Of a stretch of DNA of 64,000 bases, positions 10,887 to 20,913 are shown piece by piece. The stretch's first letter is position 1. Each line of letters begins with the position of its first letter. Origin of the DNA: Sistotremastrum niveocremeum HHB9708 (Eukaryota; Basidiomycota; Agaricomycetes; Sistotremastrales; Sistotremastraceae). The notes beneath the pieces are model-generated. The model saw only the letters and a program-made list of their open reading frames with translations. It made no database searches and was not told the DNA's origin. The stretch lies in the NCBI GenBank assembly GCA_001630475.1, contig KV419427.1, positions 269,612 through 333,611 of the forward strand, written 5' to 3'. The position numbers and the translations under genes were made by a program.

Positions 10887-11510
10887 GATGTACAATGTGA
10901 GGATCAATCTTTGGTTAGTTGCACACTATTAATATTAGCATGTTGGGTGCCCTAATAATTACCGCCTTGCGCTATGGTGGTGATATTGATGATACTGTAT
11001 AGTCGATGTCAGGGCATTGCGGTTTACAGGTCAAATCGAATCTCGAAACATCGCTTCGACAAACCTTGGATCACCTACCCTAGCGAATCGATCGGAGGGG
11101 TCCACTGACAGCTCCACTAGACGGAAGGGTGTCGGCCTTCTCGGCTTCGAGGTTGACCTTCTTCCTGAGCCTAGGTCCCAGTCAGTAACAGACTCTCAGA
11201 ATTATGTTAGTTCTTGCTTATCTCTCCTCTCATTTAGTGACTTTCTCTTTAGCTGGTTCGTGAGCACTGACCGGTATTTTTTGGCCCAGACGGTCTGCTC
11301 GCTCGTACTCGGATAGAAGTACGCAACGGATCGACATCTTCTTCGTAGCCCACAACTCATAGCAGCCAGAATTTAGGACTTGAATCACTGATACTGAGGG
11401 CCTCACAGAGGATCCGGAGCTGTTTCCTTGTGGCCCTGAATATATTCCGTCGAAAAGACTCCGGCGCTGCAAGCTCTGCAAAAACATCTTATTGAAAATC
11501 CCAGCACCCT
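10887..11510. other. Intergenic with duplicated 3' flank
   Basis: No gene. 10939-11180 repeats the 3' flanks of B1 (6790-6842) and B2 (8160-8345). The remainder to 11510 shows nothing I can name. Confidence 0.5.
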
Positions 11511-12069
11511 ATGGGTTGGGATGAGCCATGTGTCCGTGCCGTCCTTTTATATTCCGTTATTGGTTCTCATTCAAATTTCTTCCTTCAATGCCCCGCAGTT
11601 ACCGATAACCTTTACCGGATACGTAGTATCCCCCCAATTCCTCATCGACTATTACAAAACCGAAGTCCTCAAACGGCCAAATCGCAAAATCCACGTCCTT
11701 TCCGTGGACTCCTCATTATCCGAAGCCTCCAAATCCATCTCCGACAAAACAGGTCTTTGTCTTTGGACTGTCTTCAGATGGCAAGACCAGAAATATATAC
11801 TTGGCGTCTGTGGAGATAATCCGAATCCTGTCTATGGACCTTGGCTAAACAGGTCTCATTTCGAGTGCGATGCGGAATGGGCTAAGAGACTTGTGGATCT
11901 GAGGCAGCTTTTGGTGGATGAAGGAGCGATTGGGAAGAATGAGGAGATGGTGGAGTATACTTGGGAGGCAGAGGACTCTGAGAAGGAAAACGCAAGTAGG
12001 TGCGAGGTATGGTATCAGCTTGCTGGATTCACGGGTGGCAACTCTGAAAAGCACAAGGAGAGATGGTGA
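11511..12069 (+). CDS. Array protein A2, reduced first exon
   Basis: Type A body starting after an acceptor at 11597-11598: LPITFTGYVVSPQFLIDYYKTEVL, then TVFRWQDQKYILGVC, DLRQLLVDEGAIG, EEMVEYTWE and a C-terminal end (HKERW). Upstream, ATG at 11511 opens MGWDEPC before a GTCCGT donor at 11532, which would be a worn version of the usual cysteine exon. Only the last Pro-Cys of CxCxxC is left. The alternative is an ATG at 11521 that reads through this intron in frame. That gives a hydrophobic start (PSFYIPLLVLIQISSF) resembling a signal peptide, though this may be chance. Spliced product is about 163 residues. The function is unknown. Confidence 0.58.
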
Positions 12070-12598
12070 TGGCCTTTCAAGCTTCGATAGCCATGCGTTA
12101 TCTATCGAACTCGAGTCAAAGTTGTGACGTGGTGGAACGAGCTTCAGAGCGCCTCAGAGCGCCCTAAGATGTATACGACGTCTGAAATACTGGTTTGATC
12201 CAATTATGATAGTTTTGGTCACTGGGAGGACTTTGGAACAAGAAAATGAGCTCTATGTGGCGAGACGGATTTCATCCAATGACATATTTCTTTATACACC
12301 AAGAAGTCAATCAAGAACAGTAAACAATCAATCTGATACGTGTGTTCAGTTGCTAGAAATGGATCAAACTTATTATTCATCTCGTCCACAATCTTATCGG
12401 CATGCGGTATCGAATGATACATCAGGTTTCAACGTACACCGGCGAATACACCACCACCACCACCACCGGCGTGATTGTGTGCCACGGGTTACATTGAGTC
12501 ATTAACCTTTATTCAGTTACTTGTGTAAACACCAGTAATACGAGTTCGAACGGTAAACAATCATATTTGATGCATGTAAATGGATTTTTCTAGCTTTG
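12070..12598. other. Convergent intergenic A2 / C2
   Basis: No gene seen. It contains a short CAC microsatellite at 12449-12467. Confidence 0.5.
12449..12467 (+). repeat. CAC trinucleotide microsatellite
   Basis: About six perfect CAC/ACC units read directly from the sequence. It is not inside a supported reading frame. Confidence 0.85.
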
Positions 12599-13186
12599 TT
12601 ATACGCCAGATTTGGCGTGCATATTGTTAACCATCTTATCAGCCTTTGCTCTTGTTACAAACCCCTTTCCGACTGCCCAGTCGAGCCATGTCTCTCCCTT
12701 GCACAACGAAGTTGCAAGCACATCCGTCATTTTTCGGTCGTCAATTGTGTGTGTTGTCACAGACACATCATCTGGGATGTTCAAGTGCTTGCGCAAGGTT
12801 TTGAAGGCTTCATCTCGTTCCACCTGCCTCTCCGCGCTCTGATCCGATTCTCTGTCCTTGAAGCCCACCAGGTACAGTTTTTCCGCTTTGATAAATTTGG
12901 TCTTGACCCTGAAGGAGATTATTTCGCGGTTCAAATCTCGGGTGAAAATGGGTATAGCAGCGGTCAGCTCGTTGAGAGTTTTTGGATCATTCAGAAGTTT
13001 CATCATTTCCTCATATTTGATAAGATGACCAGTGACTTCATAAGGCTTCTGCTCATATGTCATCAGCGAGAGTGATATAAATCGAAAAAAATTGAAGCCA
13101 ACTTCGCCAATGCATTCCCCACAGGGGCAGTCTCTTTTGTGCGGAGGACATGACGTTAGCGAAGGTATATCGGGATTCTCGGCCAT
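12599..13186 (-). CDS. Array protein C2
   Basis: Type C member, the sister of C1. Exon 1 (13186-13103) encodes MAENPDIPSL, then DCPCGECIGE with CxCxxC. Exon 2 (13048-12599) encodes KPYEVTGHLIKYEEMMKLL, VKTKFIKAEKLYLVGF, FKTLRKHLNIPDDV, HTIDDRKMTDVLAT and TWLDWAVGKGFV, ending MHAKSGV. Spliced product is 177 residues. The intron between them (13049-13102) is 54 bases, has no stop and keeps frame, so the unspliced transcript would also code for a 195-residue protein with a hydrophobic insert (VGFNFFRFISLSL). Its donor GTTGGC is weak. The function is unknown. Confidence 0.7.
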   Translation of the reverse strand: MAENPDIPSLTSCPPHKRDCPCGECIGEVGFNFFRFISLSLMTYEQKPYEVTGHLIKYEEMMKLLNDPKTLNELTAAIPIFTRDLNREIISFRVKTKFIKAEKLYLVGFKDRESDQSAERQVERDEAFKTLRKHLNIPDDVSVTTHTIDDRKMTDVLATSLCKGETWLDWAVGKGFVTRAKADKMVNNMHAKSGV

Positions 13187-14055
13187 GCTCTACATCTGAG
13201 GATTGAAATGAAAGGGAGTTTGTTAAGCCTTCTCGCGACGTACTCCAGAGTATATCAGCAAGGTAGTTTGTATAAGAGTCAAACTGACAAAGAACCTAGC
13301 GTAGAATTGCCGTAACTGTTGTATTGATTCACTGCTCGGTCCGAGTTGAGTCTGTTGGGAAGCTTGCCGAAAGGCCTCAGCGGCCAGCGGTAGTACACTG
13401 AGACGATTCTCAACTCTTTGATATGTTCCGAATCACCTCTGGAGAGTGATAGATAGCTGCCCTGAGCTTGGAACTACCAGGAGATCCCACCAACAAGAAC
13501 GGTTCAATTATGTAATCAGCCACCCTCGTCGCTGCTTCCACTATTCGAAGGCTTCTCTTGGCTTAGACAGGTCATGACTTTGCTCTTGATACCCACTCAC
13601 TGCCAAATAACAGAAGTCCTTTTCACGAAGGTATTATCCTCTTGTCCTGTGAATTCTGTTCGGATTCGCCGCTTGCGTTACGGATGAAGCGAGGGTGTGC
13701 CCGGGAACTGCCCGGGAAGCCCGAGGAGTCGAAGACACGCTGTCTCGGAATTCATTTCAGACTATTTTGGCTCTTCGTCTCTCTAGAGTCGACTTATCAC
13801 TTGCCTCGAATCGATTGAAGACTGGGACGGGTTCCTCGCATCTGTTGTTGCTTGTCCAGATCGAAGAGAGTCCTCGGCCATCTCGCTGCATGAACATAAG
13901 CCTGGTTTACTGAGGTAGAGCTATCTCATCTGCGGCTCTCTATACTAAGGTATGTAGCAGATAGTCTTTCAATTCTTCGTATTTCTGATCACCCATACCC
14001 ACTTGGCTATTTCACCTGCGATCTTCCCCGCTCTTGCAGTCTCCTGACACTTGAC
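13187..14055. other. Divergent intergenic C2 / A3
   Basis: No gene. It is the paralog of the C1/AB3 spacer (shared ATTATGTAATCAGC near 13508 and other patches). Confidence 0.5.
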
Positions 14056-14702
14056 ATGGCTCCTCAAGATACAAACCCTCTTACTCCTCCGGAAGGACAT
14101 CCAGTAAGCTGTCGTTGCGACCCATGCCTTCAGGTTCGTGATCACCCGCAGCCGAATAACTTAATAACCTTATTGTGTTCCTTCTAGTCGTTACCACGAA
14201 AAGTTACAGGCTACGCAGTCACCACCGACTTTCTTCTGAACTACTACAAGCCCAAGGTGTCAGAAGATCCAGATCAAAATTTTGAAGAGCTACTACAACT
14301 TCAAGTCGCCACCTCGGCCTCCGTGACGGACATGGCGAAGAAGACGGGTCTTCGTGTCTTGATGCGTCAGTTCAAATGAGAAGACAAAACCATCATTCTC
14401 CGGGTCTGCGAAGAAGATGCTTCCACACTAGATGGTGGACCTCCATCTCGGGCGATCTGTGAGCGACGCCTTCAATGGGTTCAAGGGATTTAACTTCTTC
14501 GGGTGTTACTTATCGCTGAAGGAGCGATTGGACCGGACCAGTCGATGGAGGAGTACGAGGTGTATCCACTAGGTATGGCGAGAAGATTAAGGACTCGGAG
14601 GCGCATGTGGAGACGAATAGAAGCAGCGGAAGGCATAGCAGTGTGTGGACGTTTGGGGGTGATGGCGAGGACAACCCGGATGAAAGCAGTGATGAGGAGT
14701 AG
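14056..14702 (+). pseudogene. Array locus A3, decayed type A copy
   Basis: Exon 1 (14056-14133) is well kept: MAPQDTNPLTPP, then EGHPVSCRCDPCLQ. After an intron at 14134-14187 the body starts SLPRKVTGYAVTTDFLLNYYK and aligns with A1 throughout. An in-frame TGA at 14377 replaces the Trp of the KWED-type motif. A TAA at 14491 lies where A1 has Gln (GIQSLRQLL). The acidic end (GGDGEDNPDESSDEE) is only open in another frame, so there is at least one frameshift as well. The intact exon 1 could still make a short cysteine peptide joined to the first third of the body. Loss of function looks recent because the alignment to A1 is easy by eye. Confidence 0.72.
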
Positions 14703-14994
14703 GATGAGCCGCCTTCCACACCTCTTGGAGCTTTATAAAACCACCCGTGATGCTTGTCGGCCCATATAAAATCATCAGCAGCAGCTCTTCATGCTCAAGA
14801 AACGGTCGAACTCAAGTTCATTGCTCGCCTCTGATCCTATTCTATTACACTCCTGCTCGAGCTAGACTTTCTAAAGCACACAATCACTGGACTAGCATTC
14901 CGAAACAGCAGTAAATGTGTTGTTTCTGCATCTGAATACATGTTCCATCCTCAGTCTCACTCGAGCTCTACCTCACTAACCTTGGAAAGTCTGC

Positions 14995-15623
14995 CTAACT
15001 CTGAACTACAAGTGTGCTCTCCGTCTCTACATTTGTGATCAGTGTCGTCATCCACGATTTATGGGTCTCGAGGCTTACTTTAGCTTGAAGACTTTCCAAT
15101 AAAGACACCTGAGCAGCCACCGCGGGTTCTCTATCACGCCTAAACACCTGATAGTCCGACATCCTCTCATTCTGCTGGATTGCTCTGTGCTCCACCAGCA
15201 GCTTATGGAAAAGAGGTAGCCCTACTACCCATGCAGGATCGCTTTCGACGTCGCTCCGCTTCAAACATCCTCTGCGGTGTGAATAAGGGTCGTCTTCGTA
15301 AACGCAGAGCATGTATCGCCGTGACTGCCAGATAAATTGACGATGCAGGCAAGTAATCCCTGTCTCGGTCCCGATATGTTTGGTCGCAATTGCAATGGCG
15401 GTGCCTATCTGTATCGTAGGCAATTCAAGATTCGGATTTCTCGCGACCACGTTCTTGTAGTACGTGAGGAGAAAATCTCCAGAAACCACATAGCCCGTCA
15501 CTGTTACAGGTCCCTGTGTTGAAACATCAGACATGAGACTAATTATATCGCAATCGAACAAACCATGTCGTGGTCTTGGCAAAAATCGCACCGACAGAGT
15601 TTCTCATGGTCAGGAAGAGGCAT
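14995..15623 (-). CDS. Array protein A4, inverted copy
   Basis: Type A member on the minus strand. Exon 1 (15623-15564) encodes MPLPDHEKLCRCDFCQDHDM, with the CxCxxC motif and the family's MPL opening. The intron is 15514-15563 (donor GTTTGT). Exon 2 (15513-14995) starts GPVTVTGYVVSGDFLLTYYKNVV, then TAIAIATKHIGTETGITCL, RQFIWQSRRYMLCVYEDDP, LFHKLLVEHRAIQ, RMSDYQVFRRDRE and ends STLVVQS. The product is 192 residues. It has a full set of motifs and no stop, so it is a likely functional copy. It lies at the right edge of the array, pointing inward. The function is unknown. Confidence 0.68.
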
Positions 15624-16670
15624 TCGATCTGACAAGAGTCGTGAGAAGAGTTACCAAGGAATACAGAGCGATGTCTATTGTGACGAACCTTTGAGGTTTC
15701 TGTCCCGTTTCACAACGCGCGAAGAGTGTTTCCTTTGTCCTGGGCTTGCTCGGGGCCTCCCGTCTGATCAGGTAACAGGGGGCGTGAAGCAAGTGGTCTC
15801 TTGTTGCAATTGACGTAGTCGGTGTGATCCTCAAGGTTCTCGTTGTTGCTGTTGAGAATTCTAAGTCCGACTTCAACTTCTTTTCCAGTCAATAATGGAG
15901 GGTCATTCTGGTCCGTCCCGGAACGACGAGGGAACCCCAACCGTTGTCTGTTTTCTGAGATATGTTTGGTTTCGCAGTCGAACACGTCTATCTGGGGAAT
16001 TGATGCCGTGGAACCTGCAGCCTTGTCAACACCTTGGTGATTGGTACATGTAACAGAAATCGTCGAGATTCGTACCTATTGGTACATCGGGCACCTCGGC
16101 CTTAGCCCGCCCTTAGGTTGACTGCTCATAACGCTCTCCCAAGACTGCCGACCAACACTTTGTCGCTTTACTTCCCAATCTATGATCACACCGTCAAGAA
16201 CGTCCATTGGACCGCAATCGATCAATTTTAAGTAATGGGATTCCTCAGGCTCCGTCTCGAGTACTAGTACTCCGTCGTTCAAGGGTCAATCGGGCGTCAA
16301 GAGGCGATGCAAGAGTGAATGGTGGTGTAGAGCGAGTTGAGAGGGCGAAGTGTATTGGAGGGTTGCTCAAGCTTGCTGCAGAAGCTTGAATGCTGTACTG
16401 CCGGCCGGCACCTCTGGGCCGCGATCGATCACCATCCGCAAGCGCCTAATACGCTTCTTCTGTTCTTCTGTTCGTGCTGCTCCGTGCGGTACTGCGGTAA
16501 CTGCGGGAAGTACTGCGTTGTCAACAGTTCATTGCTCAAATTCTACTGTTACAAGAAGCGTGCAATTCAGTGCGTTGTCCTGAGTTCACCGAAGAAGTCT
16601 TCTCACGCTTGACTACTAGTAGCTCCTCATCCACGCTTTACACCATTCAAGTTCATTCTTGATAACTGTG
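15624..16670. other. Intergenic, possible remnant frames
   Basis: Open minus-strand frames at 15710-15985 (DVFDCETKHISENRQRL, KEVEVGLRIL) and 16076-16282 (HYLKLIDCGPMDVLDG) look protein-like and could be two exons. However, no ATG, consistent splice join or family match could be found, so no gene is called. Confidence 0.35.
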
Positions 16671-17844
16671 ATGAATAGAATTCTTCCTCGTTTCGATGCA
16701 TACATATCTACTGAAGGTACCAATGGATCGAAAAATTCAATCTCTCATTCAGAAGGAGAGGACGACTTGGCCATCCCGACGCAACCAGTAGACGTGGAGA
16801 AGAACTCAAATATTGGAGAAGAATTTCGACTTTCTACGCCCGTCGTTTCGCCCTTGACATATGGTATGGGGTCTCTCTGTGCTTTCGTGAACTCGAGATC
16901 AATGATTCTACAGCCCAAATTTCTACGGCAGCTGAAACTATCTGGGACGCTTTCGAGTGGGATATGTTCTCCTGGTACATGGACGGCCGAAACGTAAATA
17001 TCTCTCTATTCTTCCCTCTATTCGTATATATACTTAACTTTTGAGATCAGGGTACTGAACCTGCGCCTAAGCGAACTGCTTTCCAGAAATGGATCTCATA
17101 CCTAGGCTTATGGTACCACATCACTCGAAGAATAGCTCTCCAAATCGCTGCAGCGCATTCCGTGACCGTGATATACCCGCCTCCAAAAGCCTCCAGAAAA
17201 CGGACTTTGATTGAATGGTTAATCGATACACTAGCCGAGATGATAGGATTCATTGTCTTTCTCCTCCAGCCTAAAATCGCTCAGAAGGTGGGTCTATCGT
17301 GACCTTGCGAAACAGAGGAATGCTCATAGTTCTGTCAGAGAGCCAAAGATTTTAGTGATCAGAAAAATAAAATCGCCGGTGAACATTTTGGGGAGAAAGT
17401 CGATGAAATGTTCTATGTTCATGTCATCGCTACATCTCCCAGTTACCAGGGCCGAGGGCATGGTGGAGCTTTGATGGACAGTATCGCACAGATCGTACGT
17501 ATAACATCTCTCTCGCTCCTTCATCTAATTCATGCCCGAGAAAACTTGGCAGGCCGATGGTGCTGGCAAAGATGCGTGGCTGATATCCAGCGGACCCCAT
17601 AACGTCCCATTTTATAAATTCCATAGATATGAAAGTGTGGGACAGATTAGGATGGGAAAGAATGATTTGCTGTGGTTCAAGGGCGAAATCGTGTGTGATG
17701 TTGTGAGTATTCTGGTGTTTCACAAATATCTGAAATGCATCCTGAAATACGGGACGGATGTAGATGGTCCGAAAGTCACGGAAAGTGTTCCAAAATCAGT
17801 TCTCAGACTCGGGGTGGACAAAATTTGATAAAGAACTGAAATAA
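16671..17844 (+). CDS. GNAT-family N-acetyltransferase
   Basis: Acetyl-CoA-dependent N-acetyltransferase of unknown substrate. The clearest region is exon 17362-17494: EMFYVHVIATSPSYQGRGHGGALMD, where QGRGHGG is the Q/R-x-x-G-x-G/A acetyl-CoA loop. It continues after an intron with ADGAGKDAWLISSGPHNVPFYKFHRYESVG (17580-17702) and a last exon 17764-17844 (MVRKSRKVF to KELK). Upstream exons give FEWDMFSWYMDGRN and PKRTAFQKWISYLGLWYHITRR, then a hydrophobic part (DTLAEMIGFIVFLLQ). This layout matches a basidiomycete GNAT group that carries an insert before the core. The N-terminus is uncertain: the frame around FYARRFALDIWYG is open upstream to about 16715, but its link to an ATG was not resolved. 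The start given is the nearest plausible ATG. Confidence 0.72.
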
Positions 17845-18214
17845 CATCCATTTCTTCTCCTTCGGGAGGCCTGAATGTATCTCAAAAGCCGACGCCAGGT
17901 GATGGTTTGTTTATGAGCAGAGTAGTGACGTCACGCGAATCGAATAAACTATCGAATTTGGGTTCGGCGTATTTTCTCCGAAACCCGAACTACATCTCTG
18001 CTCTCTGCCCGCCCTCTTTCTTCTGCCTCACCAGCACATTCGATGATCGTCCAAGACTGTATACTTCGTTGAAATCAGACGTCGTACTGCACCGCCGCCC
18101 GCCGTTTTCCTGCCAGCACACGAACTACCCCCCAGTAACAACAGCCAGTTCGAATCGAGCTTTCTGTGGCTTCACTGCGCAGAGGACGCGAAGAAGCCCA
18201 TCCCATCCGGCTTA
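17845..18214. other. Intergenic, GNAT / F-box
   Basis: No gene seen. It is probably the promoter and leader of the F-box gene. Confidence 0.45.
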
Positions 18215-20670
18215 ATGGATACCGATGTGGAGAGACGCGACTTAACGAAAAGACTACCGGTCGAAATTCTGGTCATGATCATGTGGGAGTTTATCTACAT
18301 GGAGGACATAAAGGAGCTCTCGAATCCCAAGAACACCTGTTACCAGGTGCTTGCACTTGGTCTCTCCCGTCCGGGATGTCACGTGACAAGAATTAAGTTG
18401 TACACTTTTCACTTTGTACACTTTTGTTGACTCGACCCAAAAAATAATCTATTTGTAGTTACTGTACATTACAATGTCTTGACCACCTTCCACTTCGACA
18501 TCTAGTTCTCCTCGCGGACGTTTCTTGATTATACTGCCCTTGACCTTTGCCTTCCATCAGCCCGAGTCCCCACTCACCCTCCGAGATGTGTGGACCGTCC
18601 ATGAAATCAGGCCTCAACCGTGCTATCACAAGCCTGAGACCGTGGATTCTTGATCGAGCTGTAGCTTTGATTCCGTTTGAAACTGATCTATGAGTCATCT
18701 TCCGAAGTCGAGAGTACTTCGGATATCGATACTGGATTGTCGCTGCAAGGGAATGTCGAGTCTTCATCTGAGACATGCGTCGGCCTTCAAGTGTCGATGA
18801 TGGTGGTCTCATCGAATCTTTGAATCGATCTCCGACTGAAACAACTACAAAGGCTCGCACCGCACCTGGTCCCTCCGCGGCTCCGCGGCCCTAGTAAAGC
18901 TAGGCTCATCGCTTCTGTGTGCGTGGATATTCTGGCTTCGCTATGACTATATGCATCTAATACCGTTCGTGATACAGTTGTCAACGATGGAGAATGATTA
19001 CTCTCGGTGATCATAGTCAGTTCTTATGGGGCCAGATAAATCTCGGATGGTCGAAGGACGCTATTGCCAGGTCGTTAGAGCGAAGTGCGGGAGCAACAAT
19101 CGCTGTGTCTGTCGTGGATCGTGCCTTGACCTCCAAGAATTTCGGTGATTTCAGGAGGCAGCTTACATCTCGTAGTGAACACATCGGACGCTTGATCGTC
19201 ATATGGGGAGAAAATATCCACTATGGCGTCCAGCTCTGGCTTCGAGAAGTCTTCAACGGCACACGCATTCTTCCGAGACTTTGGCAGCTTCATCTTTTGC
19301 CAGGGCCATGGACTCACCCAAGCCCACGTCATGTCGTTGACTTGGCCACAGCCCCGCAGATCTCGTATCTTTTGGCACGCGATACCAATTTTAAATCCGC
19401 CCTTCCTTACACTTGCCATCTGACCATCTTGGACGTATCCTGGGGCAGTATTACCTCCCACGACGCGATATCCCTCTTGAACTCTGCCCCTGCATTGGAA
19501 ATCGCTATCTTTGGCGAAACACAAAGTTTTGACATGGATTTTTACATCGAGCGCGACGATGAAACTGGCACATCTGAAAATGAAACCAGCTCAAATGACA
19601 GCGAACCCGACCCAAAACATACTGAAATTGCGAAACCAATTCAACACAATATTCCACCTCCATATCTCCGTTCTTTGAGAATTCTCAGAATTGGACGTTG
19701 TTTTGGTCCGTGCGCCGATCATATACTCTCCAGTATATTGTGCCCACCGACATCCGAGGTGTCAATTCGAATCTCCAGAGACCATGAGGAGAGCATTCTC
19801 GTATCTCTGCCGAATTGTCTCCGATCCGTTCTTTCTTCCTCAGTGACCCTCTATGTTCATTCAGCTTGGTTCGGGGAAGATTGTGACCGATTCGGGCGCA
19901 TCGCAACAGTTCTTGATTTCTCATCTCAGGACGCGCCTCGTTATCGGGTGGAGTTCGACGCTGGGGAGTACGAGGACTATCTTCCGGAAACAAATATTTT
20001 GGCAGAATTAGTGTCGCTGGATCGGTCTCATCGGCTCGAAAAATTTGAACTATCGTTCCGCCTTTTACCCGATGCTGAATGCCTCATTGTATTGTTGAAG
20101 AATTTCCCCAACCTTAAAGCAATAACAATCTCGACACTCGAACTCGACTCCTTCCTCACAGCTCTTGGTTCGCAATCCTTGGGTTCTCCGCTATGCCCCG
20201 ATCTTCGCGAATTGGATTTGGACAGGTCCCACTTCTTTCCAGGGCAATTGAAAGACGTATTGGACTTCAGGAAGGAACGTCTGTGTCGCGTTGAAGGTCT
20301 ACGCCTGACAGTTGACAATCCATTCGATGTCATGTCATCCTCTTATCTCTCGGTCGATCGACTTTCTCAAACTCTGGTCAGACGAGCAGATGGATGGGAA
20401 CCAGACGAGGCAACGCGCACGCTGGAGCACCTGATTGGAGACGGAGTGGTTGATGAATTAGACGAACAAAATACGCCCGACGATGATTGGATCGAGTCTC
20501 ACCATGATTCTTGCATGTGCCACGAGTGCACCGTGGATCCTCTCACCCTGCCCTTCGAGTTTCGGGAAGAGGCTATCGAGAATTGCTACGATTCGAATTA
20601 TCAGGAGATTGATTACAGGTGGGGACGTTACTGGAAGCAGGAGAGTCGTATGTATAAACCTTCATGGTAG
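18215..20670 (+). CDS. F-box protein, variable C-terminal domain
   Basis: Probable substrate-recognition subunit of an SCF ubiquitin ligase. The first exon from ATG 18215 encodes LTKRLPVEILVMIMWEFIYMEDIKEL, the first half of an F-box. The second half (CQRWRMITLGDHSQFLWGQINLGW) opens a long exon from about 18977 that runs open to 20670 (about 560 residues). That exon holds Leu-rich segments (TCHLTILDVSWGSITSHDAI, YLRSLRILRIGRCFG, FPNLKAITISTLELD, LCPDLRELDLDRSHF) typical of the degenerate LRR part of agaricomycete F-box proteins. The roughly 580 bases between the F-box halves exceed the usual intron here. They hold no clear exon, so there is either a large intron, an insertion, or missed small exons. 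Confidence 0.68.
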
Positions 20671-20913
20671 TTTGCCGTTACGTCCGTCTCGGCTAGAGCA
20701 CTGTTAGAGCCTCATCCCGATATCCGTCAATTGAACTGGCCAACTTCATGCACGTAAACACAACCAGTTTGAGGACGAGTAGTCACTGAGCGCTGATCAG
20801 TGCTGTACCTGGACCAGTTCCGCCCCTGGCAACCATTCCCAGCGTTTCACTTGATATGGGTTCGACTCGCTCGCGTTCTTGTGCTCTCACAACTCTCCAC
20901 GACTCATTGACAC

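Noticed and set aside
12596-13075. 159-codon plus frame opposite C2
   Set aside because: Antisense shadow of the C2 body; the minus reading has the family motifs.
18396-18977. Transposon inserted in the F-box gene
   Set aside because: No terminal inverted repeats, target-site duplication or coding trace could be found by eye.
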